A DNA stretch of 11,751 nt, from assembly GCA_019247235.1 (NCBI GenBank), contig JAFAPG010000607.1, positions 1 to 11,751 on the forward strand. The letters are read 5' to 3'. The position numbers were made by a program, and so were the translations under genes. Origin of the DNA: Acidobacteriota bacterium (GTDB taxonomy: Bacteria; Acidobacteriota; Terriglobia; Terriglobales; Acidobacteriaceae). The notes under the pieces were generated by a model, which saw nothing but the letters and a program-made list of their open reading frames with translations, was not told where the DNA came from and made no database searches. This document shows, in pieces, positions 1 through 5,978 of the stretch; position 1 is the stretch's first letter; the number at the start of each line of letters is the position of its first letter.

Positions 1-792
1 AACAGCGGCACGGCGAAACCAGAGGCCGCCTACACCGATCAACTCTCAACTAACTTTGAGCGTGAGCATGCAAGCGACAGCTTGCTCTACAGCGTGAGCG
101 TGGTTAACTCCTACGGGAAGACGGCCGGCCCTTCTAACCAAGTTTCCATTCCTGCCGCTCCCACCCTTCGGCCGCCACACAATTTCAAAGCTGAAATTGA
201 AGCGGACGGAGTGAAGCTCTCCTGGGAGCCGGTCCTCGCTCCCAGCATTTCCAATCTACGTTTTGTCTACCGCGTTTACCGTCGCGAGAGTGAGGCCGGT
301 CCTGAAACCATCGTGGGCGATCTACCTCTAGACCGACCAGGTCCCCCGGCGATGGTCGATCGAAGCTTCGATTGGGAGAAAACTTACCAGTATGGCGTGA
401 GGGTGGTTACGGTTATCGCAACCGGAGCCAGAGTTGACGAACAGGTTGACGGCGAAGATAGCGAACCGAAACGGCTCTCAACCAATGATGTATTTCCACC
501 AGCCACGCCTACTGGTCTCCAGGCAGTTTTTTCCGCCAGCGCGAACAAAGCTTCGATTGACCTGGTGTGGACACCCAACAGCGAAGCCGATTTAGCTGGA
601 TATAACGTCTATCGCCGGGAGCCTGATAAGCCGTTCGTCAAACTCAATCAGGAAGTGGTTCGTGCCTCGGCCTATCGAGATCCTGACATCACTCTCGGGA
701 AGCAGTACTTCTATTCCGTCTCCGCCCTGGATGTGCGTGATAATGAGAGTCCCCGTTCCGAAGAGGCCAGCGAAAGCACGCCCGCGCCCTGA
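1..792 (+). CDS. Fibronectin type III domain protein, 3' end (partial)
   Basis: The frame is open from the first base and ends at TGA 790-792, so the gene starts upstream of the window and 263 C-terminal residues are visible. Three FN3-like units can be read: the end of one (residues 1-53, ending LLYSVSVVNSYGK), a full one at about 54-158 (LSWEP, then YRVYRRE) and a last one at about 164-263 (PPATPTGLQAVF, LVWTP, AGYNVYRRE, YFYSVSALD). The alternating hydrophobic strands and the Tyr-rich F strand are typical of FN3 beta sandwiches. FN3 tandems in bacteria usually belong to secreted or surface proteins that bind other proteins or glycans. The N-terminus is not visible, so a signal peptide, lipobox or catalytic domain cannot be judged. 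The next ATG overlaps its stop as TGATG (790-794), an arrangement typical of translational coupling. Confidence 0.85.
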   Translation, partial: NSGTAKPEAAYTDQLSTNFEREHASDSLLYSVSVVNSYGKTAGPSNQVSIPAAPTLRPPHNFKAEIEADGVKLSWEPVLAPSISNLRFVYRVYRRESEAGPETIVGDLPLDRPGPPAMVDRSFDWEKTYQYGVRVVTVIATGARVDEQVDGEDSEPKRLSTNDVFPPATPTGLQAVFSASANKASIDLVWTPNSEADLAGYNVYRREPDKPFVKLNQEVVRASAYRDPDITLGKQYFYSVSALDVRDNESPRSEEASESTPAP

Positions 793-1002
793 TGCGGTTG
801 GCAATCAGGACGAAAGCTTTGCGAAGGCGCTCGCTCGAGCGCTTTGCTTGGCTTCGACTTTGTTGACCCCGACGAGCGCGGTCTTTTCTTGCGCGGGCTG
901 AACGGGAAGCAGATCGTAGTGGGCGCCGCGCGCGAGCATCTGGTCGAAAGATTGTGCGAGATGCGAATTGATGTTCCTATCCCGTCGGGAAATTTTTGTT
1001 AA
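792..1002 (+). pseudogene. Possible small gene disrupted by a frameshift
   Basis: An ATG at 792-794 overlaps the stop of the FN3 gene (TGATG) but closes after 24 codons (MRLAIRTKAL...). One frame over, from about 811 to the TAA at 1000-1002, lies a coding-like stretch with GC-rich third positions and a globular-looking sequence (GFDFVDPDERGLFLRGLNGK, then AREHLVERLCEMRIDV). That stretch has no ATG or GTG of its own; the only in-frame alternatives are TTG codons. A +1 shift between about 811 and 850 would join the coupled ATG to it and give a protein of about 70 residues. I do not recognise the family. The opposite strand of the same bases is also open (805-1083), so the true coding strand is not certain. 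This could be a sequencing error, a real decay event or chance. Confidence 0.25.
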
Positions 1003-1044
1003 TCTGAACTGCAGTTCATCTGAAGTTGATGTTCGTGATTGAAC

Positions 1045-1842
1045 ATGAGAATTTGTCGCTTTGAACGGGCGGGTACGGTGCAATTTGGTTGGGTCGAATC
1101 GGTTTCTGGCGAGGAGACGATTACCCGAGCGCTCTCAGTTTTTCCCACGAGTAACGTGGCGCGAGCGTTTGTGGAGGGTGAAAGATGCGGCGTGATAGTC
1201 AAGGAGGCGAATCTGCGTGTCCCGGTCGAACCCTCGAAGATCGTCTGTGTAGGGAGAAATTATCGTGAGCACGCAAGCGAATTGGGGAACGAGGTGCCCG
1301 CCGAGCCGCTGATCTTCTTGAAGCCGCCCTCGTCTCTGCTCGATCCAGGAGGCACGATTGTACGACCGGGTGCTTCAGCCCGCGTTGATTTTGAAGGTGA
1401 GTTAGGGGTCGTGATCGGGCGACGCTGTCGGAGGTTACAGCCCGATGAAGATGTCCGCCCCTACCTTCTCGGCTACACCTGCTTAAACGATGTGACCGCG
1501 CGCGACCTGCAGAAGAAAGACGGCCAGTGGACGCGGGCGAAAGGCTTTGACAGTTTTTGTCCGGTGGGGCCACTCATCTCCGACGCGCCCGATCCCTGGT
1601 CGGGGGTTGAAGTTCAAACCAAAGTCAACGGTGAGCTTCGCCAACAAGGCAATACCCGTGAGTTCATCTTCCCCCTGGACGTTGCCATTCGCCACATTTC
1701 ACAGATTATGACTTTGTGGCCCGGAGATCTGATCGCCACGGGTACGCCGCAGGGTGTGGCGCCGCTTCGGGCGGGGGACATCGTCGAGGTCACGATCGAA
1801 GGAATCGGGACATTGCGGAACTCGGTGGTTGACGGAGTTTAG
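1045..1842 (+). CDS. Fumarylacetoacetate hydrolase (FAH) family protein
   Basis: A 265-residue protein of the FAH / FAHD1 / 2-hydroxyhepta-2,4-diene-1,7-dioate isomerase fold. These metal-dependent cytosolic enzymes cleave, decarboxylate or isomerise beta-diketo or 2-oxo acid intermediates of aromatic and related catabolism. Residues 1-60 form the small N-terminal domain and 65-265 the catalytic one. Landmarks are VCVGRNYREHA (67-77), FLKPPSSL (91-98), DFEGELGVVIG (115-125), LNDVTARDLQ (147-156), RAKGFDSFCPVGP (164-176) and ATGTPQGV (231-238). The likely Mg/Mn ligands are E117, E119 and D149, all present, so the enzyme should be active. The exact substrate cannot be read from sequence; acylpyruvase-like activity is one option. 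I chose ATG 1045 over TTG 1039; neither has a strong Shine-Dalgarno. The length is normal for the short FAHD1-like group. Confidence 0.92.
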   Translation: MRICRFERAGTVQFGWVESVSGEETITRALSVFPTSNVARAFVEGERCGVIVKEANLRVPVEPSKIVCVGRNYREHASELGNEVPAEPLIFLKPPSSLLDPGGTIVRPGASARVDFEGELGVVIGRRCRRLQPDEDVRPYLLGYTCLNDVTARDLQKKDGQWTRAKGFDSFCPVGPLISDAPDPWSGVEVQTKVNGELRQQGNTREFIFPLDVAIRHISQIMTLWPGDLIATGTPQGVAPLRAGDIVEVTIEGIGTLRNSVVDGV

Positions 1843-1939
1843 GCCGGGGAGCAGCGAAGCCCAAGCTGGCGCAAGCCCCACTTGACTCTTTCCGCTACGG
1901 GCGATGCCCGCATCCACCCCGACGCTCGCGGTTGGTGGA

Positions 1940-1967
1940 TTAACAAGGTAAGAATTTTTGAGACAAT
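1940..1967 (+). promoter_or_regulatory. Possible sigma70-type promoter
   Basis: TTAACA (1940-1945) is followed after 16 bp by GACAAT (1962-1967). These are close to TTGACA and TATAAT (5/6 and 4/6). It sits in the 235-bp gap between the FAH-family gene and the STAS-like gene and points toward the latter, which would leave a leader of about 100 bases. It is a by-eye match only. The rest of the 1843-2077 gap holds no gene I can support; an open frame across it looks like chance. Confidence 0.25.
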
Positions 1968-2077
1968 GGGGACCAGAGAAGGAAGAACGGGCGAGGACCT
2001 GAGGCGGGGACAATCAGGGTCTCGAGCGGTGTTGTTCCCATCTCCCGGTGAACGATCAAGATTGCTGTCGATGGCCG

Positions 2078-2440
2078 ATGAATGAGCGCATCCAATTTCT
2101 TACGCGCAACGGCAAAAAAGTGCTTCTGGTTGACCTCTCGAACTGCTCGGCCGCTCAAGTGCTCGAGATCGCTCGGGCAGTCCCTACGGTAGTGACCGCC
2201 CAGCCACGCGATTCGGTTCTCATTTTGGCTGATCTCAGCGGAGCGGTGTTTGATCGAGAAGCGGTTCGTGCCATGAAGGAGTCCGCGGTCTTCGATCGGC
2301 CTTACATTAAGAAATCGGCTTGGGTTGGCGCCGAGACGCTCCCGCATGTTTTCTACGAGAACCTAAAGAGCTTCTCGCGGCGTGAATTCCCGGTCTTCGA
2401 GACTCGCGAGGCCGCCCTGACCTGGCTTACCGAGGATTGA
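2078..2440 (+). CDS. SpoIIAA/STAS-like small protein
   Basis: A soluble protein of 120 residues if it starts at ATG 2078; an in-frame GTG at 2048 would add ten residues. No good Shine-Dalgarno precedes either start. The pattern of beta strands and helices fits the SpoIIAA-like / STAS-SEC14 superfamily: KVLLVDLSNC (14-23), helix AQVLEIARAV (26-35), VLILADLSG (47-55), helix EAVRAMKES (61-69), KKSAWVG (78-84), then FPVFETREAALTWL (104-117). The closing 'F..F.TREEAL.WL' element is typical of this family. Members are thought to act as small regulatory or ligand-binding modules, but no phosphorylatable serine equivalent to SpoIIAA can be assigned with confidence here. It lies between two metabolic enzymes on the same strand. 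The function is unknown, and the family assignment rests on fold pattern. Confidence 0.65.
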   Translation: MNERIQFLTRNGKKVLLVDLSNCSAAQVLEIARAVPTVVTAQPRDSVLILADLSGAVFDREAVRAMKESAVFDRPYIKKSAWVGAETLPHVFYENLKSFSRREFPVFETREAALTWLTED

Positions 2441-2457
2441 TGCGCCGAGCGCATTTT
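2440..2457 (+). terminator. Small hairpin at the end of the STAS-like gene
   Basis: ATGCGC (2440-2445), a CGA loop and GCGCAT (2449-2454) form a perfect 6-bp stem directly at the TGA stop. It is followed only by TTT (2455-2457) and then AAA. The stem is short and the U-tract poor, so it is at best a weak intrinsic terminator. Its right arm is shared with the overlapping 15-bp palindrome. Confidence 0.35.
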
Positions 2458-2464
2458 AAATGCG
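2450..2464. repeat. 15-bp palindrome upstream of the quinone oxidoreductase gene
   Basis: CGCATTT (2450-2456), one central T and AAATGCG (2458-2464) form perfect 7-bp inverted arms. The element lies 90 bp before the ATG of the oxidoreductase gene, a reasonable place for a dimeric regulator's operator. It overlaps the upstream hairpin, with which it would compete for pairing in RNA. No cognate regulator is in the window. Confidence 0.35.
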
Positions 2465-2553
2465 GAATGGCTTCCTCGCACTTCTAAATTGATGCCGCTT
2501 TGCCCACCTGGCAATTCCGCACCTTTTTGTCTGCCACCGAATCCAACTTGAGC

Positions 2554-3522
2554 ATGAAAGCCATACAGGTACGCCAAACGGGAGGGCCAGAGGCCCTTGA
2601 AACCGTGGATCTCGAGATTCCTAAACCCAAGCCTCACGAGGCGGTTATCAAGATAGAGGCTGCGGGAGTGAACTTTATCGACGTTTACTATCGCGAGGGA
2701 CGTTACAAGGCGGAGATACCATTCATCGATGGGCAGGAGGCGGCCGGCACGGTAAGCGAGGTGGGCGCGGAAGTCCAGTCTGTCAAAGTGGGGGATCGCG
2801 TCGGTTATACCGGGGTGCTGGGTGCTTATGCGGAGTATGCCGCGGTTGCGGCCGATCGTCTAGTGCCAATTCCCTCTGGCGTGAGCGGACGGGAAGCGGC
2901 CGCAGCCTTGCTGCAAGGAATGACCGCACATTATTTGGTCAACGACACTTTCCCGCTGAAAGAAGGACAGACGGCATTGATTCATGCCGCCGCCGGGGGG
3001 GTAGGACGCTTGCTCGTGCAAACGGCGCACCAGCTGGGCGCGCGAGTGATCGGCACGGTTTCCACCAAGGAAAAAGCCGATCTTGCCCGCCAGGCCGGAG
3101 CCGACGAGATCATTCTTTATACCCAAGCCGATTTTGAGGCTGAGACCAAGCGCCTAACCGATGGACGAGGGGTTGACGTAGTCTACGATTCGGTCGGGCG
3201 GGAGACGTTTCTAAAGGGTCTAAATGTGCTGCGACCCCGGGGTATGATGGTGCTTTATGGCGGTTCGAGTGGGGCCGTGGCCCCCTTTGACCCCATCCTC
3301 CTTACCCAGAAAGGGTCGCTGGTGTTGGCCCGTCCCTCCCTGCAGCATTATGTGATGAGTCGTTTCGAGTTGACCGCGCGCGCTCAAGCTGTGTTTCGAA
3401 TGATTCTTCAAGGCAAATTGCAACTGCGCATCGAGCACACCTATCGGTTGAGCGAGGCCCCCCAGGCGCATCGCGATCTAGAGGGCAGAAAAACCACCGG
3501 CAAGCTCCTGCTTCTGCCTTGA
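2554..3522 (+). CDS. NADPH:quinone oxidoreductase, zinc-independent MDR family
   Basis: A 322-residue medium-chain dehydrogenase/reductase of the zeta-crystallin / Qor type, which reduces quinones or enones with NADPH in the cytosol. The N-terminal GroES-like domain covers about 1-120 (AGVNFIDVYYREGRY 37-51, GQEAAGTVSEVG 60-71, VGDRVGY 79-85). The Rossmann domain follows, with AAAGGVGRLLVQTAHQLGA (145-163) as the dinucleotide-binding loop, then GVDVVYDSVGRETF (206-219) and YGGSSGAV (235-242). The structural-zinc Cys cluster and the catalytic Cys/His of alcohol dehydrogenases are absent, as expected for the QOR subgroup. ATG 2554 gives the usual family start (MKAIQV); the open frame extends upstream to a TTG at 2500, which I reject because it adds a non-family leader. 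The gene is convergent with the YVTN gene, with 31 bp between stops. Confidence 0.93.
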   Translation: MKAIQVRQTGGPEALETVDLEIPKPKPHEAVIKIEAAGVNFIDVYYREGRYKAEIPFIDGQEAAGTVSEVGAEVQSVKVGDRVGYTGVLGAYAEYAAVAADRLVPIPSGVSGREAAAALLQGMTAHYLVNDTFPLKEGQTALIHAAAGGVGRLLVQTAHQLGARVIGTVSTKEKADLARQAGADEIILYTQADFEAETKRLTDGRGVDVVYDSVGRETFLKGLNVLRPRGMMVLYGGSSGAVAPFDPILLTQKGSLVLARPSLQHYVMSRFELTARAQAVFRMILQGKLQLRIEHTYRLSEAPQAHRDLEGRKTTGKLLLLP

Positions 3523-3553
3523 GTGGCTGTGCCCACCTGCTCGGGAGAAATGC

Positions 3554-4600
3554 CTAAAAGCCTCTCGTGCCTTGCTCGAGGCGCCGAGAGCCCTGTTCGG
3601 CGCTTGAACTGCTGGCCCAGGCCAACCCGTCCGCCTGCGCTCCGGCATCGATCAGCTGTACGCTCCAGCCGGCGAGGTCGATGGCCGCCACTTGCCGGCG
3701 ATCGGAACAGGAGACATAGGCTACTTTCCCATCCGGCCGGATGAGAACCTCTTGCGGGGAAGGCGGCACCTCAACCACCCGCGCTACCTTCTGGGTGTGC
3801 AGGTCGATGGCGGCCACCTGGTTCGCGTTCGGGATAGCAATCAACAACCATTTTCCGTCCGAGCTAGGGGCCGAACCGTAGCCAGTTCCAGGCAATTCGA
3901 TCCAGTGCTCGACCTTGCGGGATTCAGCGCTCAGGATCGCGAGTCGCGGTTTTTCGGTGTCGGAGGTGAATACCTGGTGCCCGTCGGGCGAGACCGAGAT
4001 GCGTTGAATGTGGGAGGCTACAGGGATGACGGCGAGAGTTTTTCTTGCCCCAAGGTCGAGCACCGATACTGTACCTGGGCCCACATTCGCGGTGTAGCCG
4101 GTACGTCCATCGGGGCTGATAGCCAGCATATGCGACTCAGTTTGCCCGGTTGGGATCCTGCCTACAATTTTGAACGTCTTGGGGTCAATCACGGTTACGC
4201 TTTGATCGAGCTCAGTGGTGATATAGAGCAAGCCATCCTCCGGTCCAAAGACAGCGCAGTGAGGCCGCACACCATGGCCAAAATCAATGGTGTGAACCAC
4301 CCGACGCTGGTCTAGATCGATGACTGCAATGGTGCTTCCGTCTGTACCCGGTTTACCAACGCCAGAGTTTCCATAAATAGGTACGAACGCCCAGCGCCCA
4401 TCAGGCGAGGCCGCAACTTCGTGTCCGGTCACTCCTCCCTCGCCGATGGTTGCAATCTGGCGGTGGTCCTCGGGGTCGATCAGGCTGAGAGTCTGGTCGC
4501 CTTTGTTAGCAACCAGCAGCAATCCTCGACGCGCCGAGGCGGTGAAACCGGGGCTGACGATCACGGCAAACATCAGAAGCAGAGCAAGAATCCGCAACAT
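3554..4600 (-). CDS. Secreted YVTN-family beta-propeller protein
   Basis: A 348-residue protein with an N-terminal signal peptide (MLRILALLLMFAVIVSPGFT, then ASA before RRG; cleavage near residue 20-23), so it is exported. It then carries repeated beta-propeller blades: VANKGDQTLSLIDP (30-43), ASPDGRWAFVP (64-74), TTELDQSVTVIDP (128-140), ISPDGRTGYTAN (161-172), VSPDGHQVFTSD (203-214), IRPDGKVAYVS (287-297) and RQVAAIDLAG (302-311). The SPDG..xYV and xVxVID pattern is that of YVTN/SMP-30/Lactonase_7 propellers. I chose ATG 4600 because GGAGGA (4605-4610) stands four bases before it; the more upstream ATG at 4612 overlaps that Shine-Dalgarno. The tail after about 330 is low-complexity (SSSSAEQGSRRLEQGTRGF). 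It is probably the last gene of the minus-strand run. Its ligand or partner is unknown. Confidence 0.88.
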   Translation of the reverse strand: MLRILALLLMFAVIVSPGFTASARRGLLLVANKGDQTLSLIDPEDHRQIATIGEGGVTGHEVAASPDGRWAFVPIYGNSGVGKPGTDGSTIAVIDLDQRRVVHTIDFGHGVRPHCAVFGPEDGLLYITTELDQSVTVIDPKTFKIVGRIPTGQTESHMLAISPDGRTGYTANVGPGTVSVLDLGARKTLAVIPVASHIQRISVSPDGHQVFTSDTEKPRLAILSAESRKVEHWIELPGTGYGSAPSSDGKWLLIAIPNANQVAAIDLHTQKVARVVEVPPSPQEVLIRPDGKVAYVSCSDRRQVAAIDLAGWSVQLIDAGAQADGLAWASSSSAEQGSRRLEQGTRGF

Positions 4601-4628
4601 CGTGTCCTCCATTTACTACCGTCGTAGT

Positions 4629-5177
4629 CTAGCGCTCCCGTATTCGCACCTGAACCGAGGTTCCCTCAGGAAGGCTTCCTTCGACCAGTTCAATCTTTCC
4701 GTTGCGCACCACACCTTGGAACTCGCGACGCTCAGGTACGGCCGCCCGATCCTGACCGCGTGCTCCTTTATCCATGGCCTCGTTGGCCAAACGATCGGCT
4801 TCTCGGTTGCCGCCGCGCAGTACATGTTGGATATCGAACCAATCGAGCTGGGAGATCAGCTGCCGCGCCCTGGCGTGTAGGTCGCGCAACGTGGGTTCCT
4901 TTACTTTATAAATTCCCTTAATTTGGCGGACCAGAAGCTCCGAGTCGCTGATTACCCGCAACGCCTTCGGCTTACTGCGGACGGCATGCTCAAGCGCAGC
5001 CATGAGCGCCTGATACTCGGCAAAATTATTGGTCTGGCGCCCCAAAAATTCGCTTAAGGCGGCGACTTTGTTGCCGTCGGAATCGTGAATCACCACTCCG
5101 TAGCCAGCAGGCCCGGGGTTGCCTCGCGCTCCACCGTCCGTATGCGCGATCCAATAATGTTCAGGAGGCGACTGCAT
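4629..5177 (-). CDS. RNase HI family protein with extra C-terminal domain
   Basis: A 182-residue protein. Residues about 8-138 form an RNase H domain: TDGGARGNPGPAGYG (13-27), TNNFAEYQALMAAL (49-62), VISDSELLVRQIKG (75-88) and GGNREADRLANEA (122-134). The four catalytic acidic residues D14, E54, D78 and D128 are all present, so it should hydrolyse RNA in RNA:DNA hybrids. The basic protrusion of E. coli RnhA is reduced, as in the short archaeal/Bacillus YpdQ-like group. After a linker (139-150) comes a beta-rich tail, FQGVVRNGKIELVEG then LPEGTSVQVRI (153-179). It resembles the DUF104 / AF2212-like antitoxin fold or the short SpoVT-AbrB-adjacent beta modules. The start is ATG 5177, only 3 bp after the phosphodiesterase stop, so the two are very likely co-translated. 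The gap to the YVTN gene is 28 bp. Confidence 0.9.
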   Translation of the reverse strand: MQSPPEHYWIAHTDGGARGNPGPAGYGVVIHDSDGNKVAALSEFLGRQTNNFAEYQALMAALEHAVRSKPKALRVISDSELLVRQIKGIYKVKEPTLRDLHARARQLISQLDWFDIQHVLRGGNREADRLANEAMDKGARGQDRAAVPERREFQGVVRNGKIELVEGSLPEGTSVQVRIRER

Positions 5178-5180
5178 TGT

Positions 5181-5936
5181 TCATCGTCCTGCCGCCAGCC
5201 GAGTGGCTAAGCGGGCGGGAAGATTGGCGCCAAAAATTCGCTCCTGGGCTCCCCGCACATTGTAAGGCACGCGAAAGAAAGTCACCTTGGAGCTTTCCGT
5301 GTCATATACGGCAAAGGCGGAGCGCCAATCGCCATCGCGAGGCTGCCCCACGGAACCAGGATTAATCATATAGCTGAATCCCGGTTGCAGGAAAAGCTCC
5401 CAGACATCTGGGTTGCCTAGGCTCGGGTATTCGGGATAGACGTTCTCAGCAAAATCCGAGTGCCGCGCAAATAGGCCTTGAATGTGGGTATGGCCAAAAA
5501 ATGTGACCCTTCGAGCGGAGTTCATCAGGGTGGGAAGCGAGTCTTCGATGCTGATCACGTAGCGGTCCTCATCGTCGGGAGCGCCGTGAACAAACCAGGC
5601 ATCCTCAAGCGCAGGAACGGTGACCGGACCTTGGGGCAACTCCCGCAGCCAGGACAGGAGATCGGGAGCCAAGTGTTCGCGGTTCCAGAGCGCCGCCAGG
5701 CCGGCGACGGGATTAAACGTTTCGATCGCCTCCAAACCCGAGACCACTTTGTCGTGATTGCCACGGACATACGTTCCGCCAAGTTCGCGGACGCGGCTGC
5801 TGACCTCGTTCGGGCTCGCTCCATAACCGACGATGTCGCCCAGATGAACGATCGCATCCGAGGAAGGCGCCTCCCTGAGGCAGGCTTCTAACGCTTCCAG
5901 ATTACTGTGAATGTCGCTGAGCAAGAGTAGGCGCAA
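5181..5936 (-). CDS. Calcineurin-like metallophosphoesterase (YfcE/MJ0936 type)
   Basis: A 251-residue dinuclear-metal phosphodiesterase. The metal-site motifs run in order: SDIHSN (7-12; D8, H10), LGDIVGYG (32-39; D34), GNHD (59-62; N60, H61), FVHG (115-118; H118) and GHTH (148-151; H149, H151). NPGSVGQPRDGD (192-203) is the usual closing motif of the YfcE-like subgroup (PF12850). All expected ligands are present. Substrates of such proteins are phosphodiesters, in some cases 2',3'-cyclic nucleotides; none can be assigned here. The first possible codon is TTG 5936: an in-frame stop lies at 5952-5954 and no ATG or GTG lies between. TTG is followed at once by the first core beta strand (RLLLLSD), so it is a credible start. 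There is no Shine-Dalgarno, and a perfect TATAAT lies six bases upstream. The DppD stop is 42 bp away. Confidence 0.92.
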   Translation of the reverse strand: MRLLLLSDIHSNLEALEACLREAPSSDAIVHLGDIVGYGASPNEVSSRVRELGGTYVRGNHDKVVSGLEAIETFNPVAGLAALWNREHLAPDLLSWLRELPQGPVTVPALEDAWFVHGAPDDEDRYVISIEDSLPTLMNSARRVTFFGHTHIQGLFARHSDFAENVYPEYPSLGNPDVWELFLQPGFSYMINPGSVGQPRDGDWRSAFAVYDTESSKVTFFRVPYNVRGAQERIFGANLPARLATRLAAGR

Positions 5937-5942
5937 GCAGGG

Positions 5943-5948
5943 ATTATA
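5943..5948 (-). promoter_or_regulatory. Perfect TATAAT just upstream of the phosphodiesterase
   Basis: On the minus strand TATAAT occupies 5948 down to 5943, six bases before the TTG start codon. Transcription from it would begin at or very near that codon and give a leaderless mRNA. The -35 region at 17 bp is poor (CGGACC, 3/6), so the match could be fortuitous. Confidence 0.35.
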
Positions 5949-5978
5949 AGACTAAGGGAAGAACCGGTCCGCTACCCA

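Noticed and set aside
805..1083. Minus-strand open frame of 92 codons under the FN3/FAH junction.
   Set aside because: It runs into the FAH gene, has no Shine-Dalgarno and no recognisable domain. It may be a mirror of the plus-strand coding signal, though it is not fully excluded.
1199..1573. Minus-strand open frame of 124 codons inside the FAH-family gene.
   Set aside because: The composition is Arg/Ser-rich and low in structure, as expected of an antisense shadow; the plus strand encodes a clear enzyme.
2066..2092. TGTCGA on the plus strand near the start of the STAS-like gene, a possible further ECF42 -35 box.
   Set aside because: At 17 bp spacing the sequence is CATC, not CG[A/T]C, and the site lies across the start codon, so it cannot drive this gene.
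3523..3553. Terminator between the convergent oxidoreductase and YVTN genes.
   Set aside because: The 31-bp gap has no stem of useful length and no T-run; only a weak CCTC/GAGG pairing exists inside the YVTN coding end.
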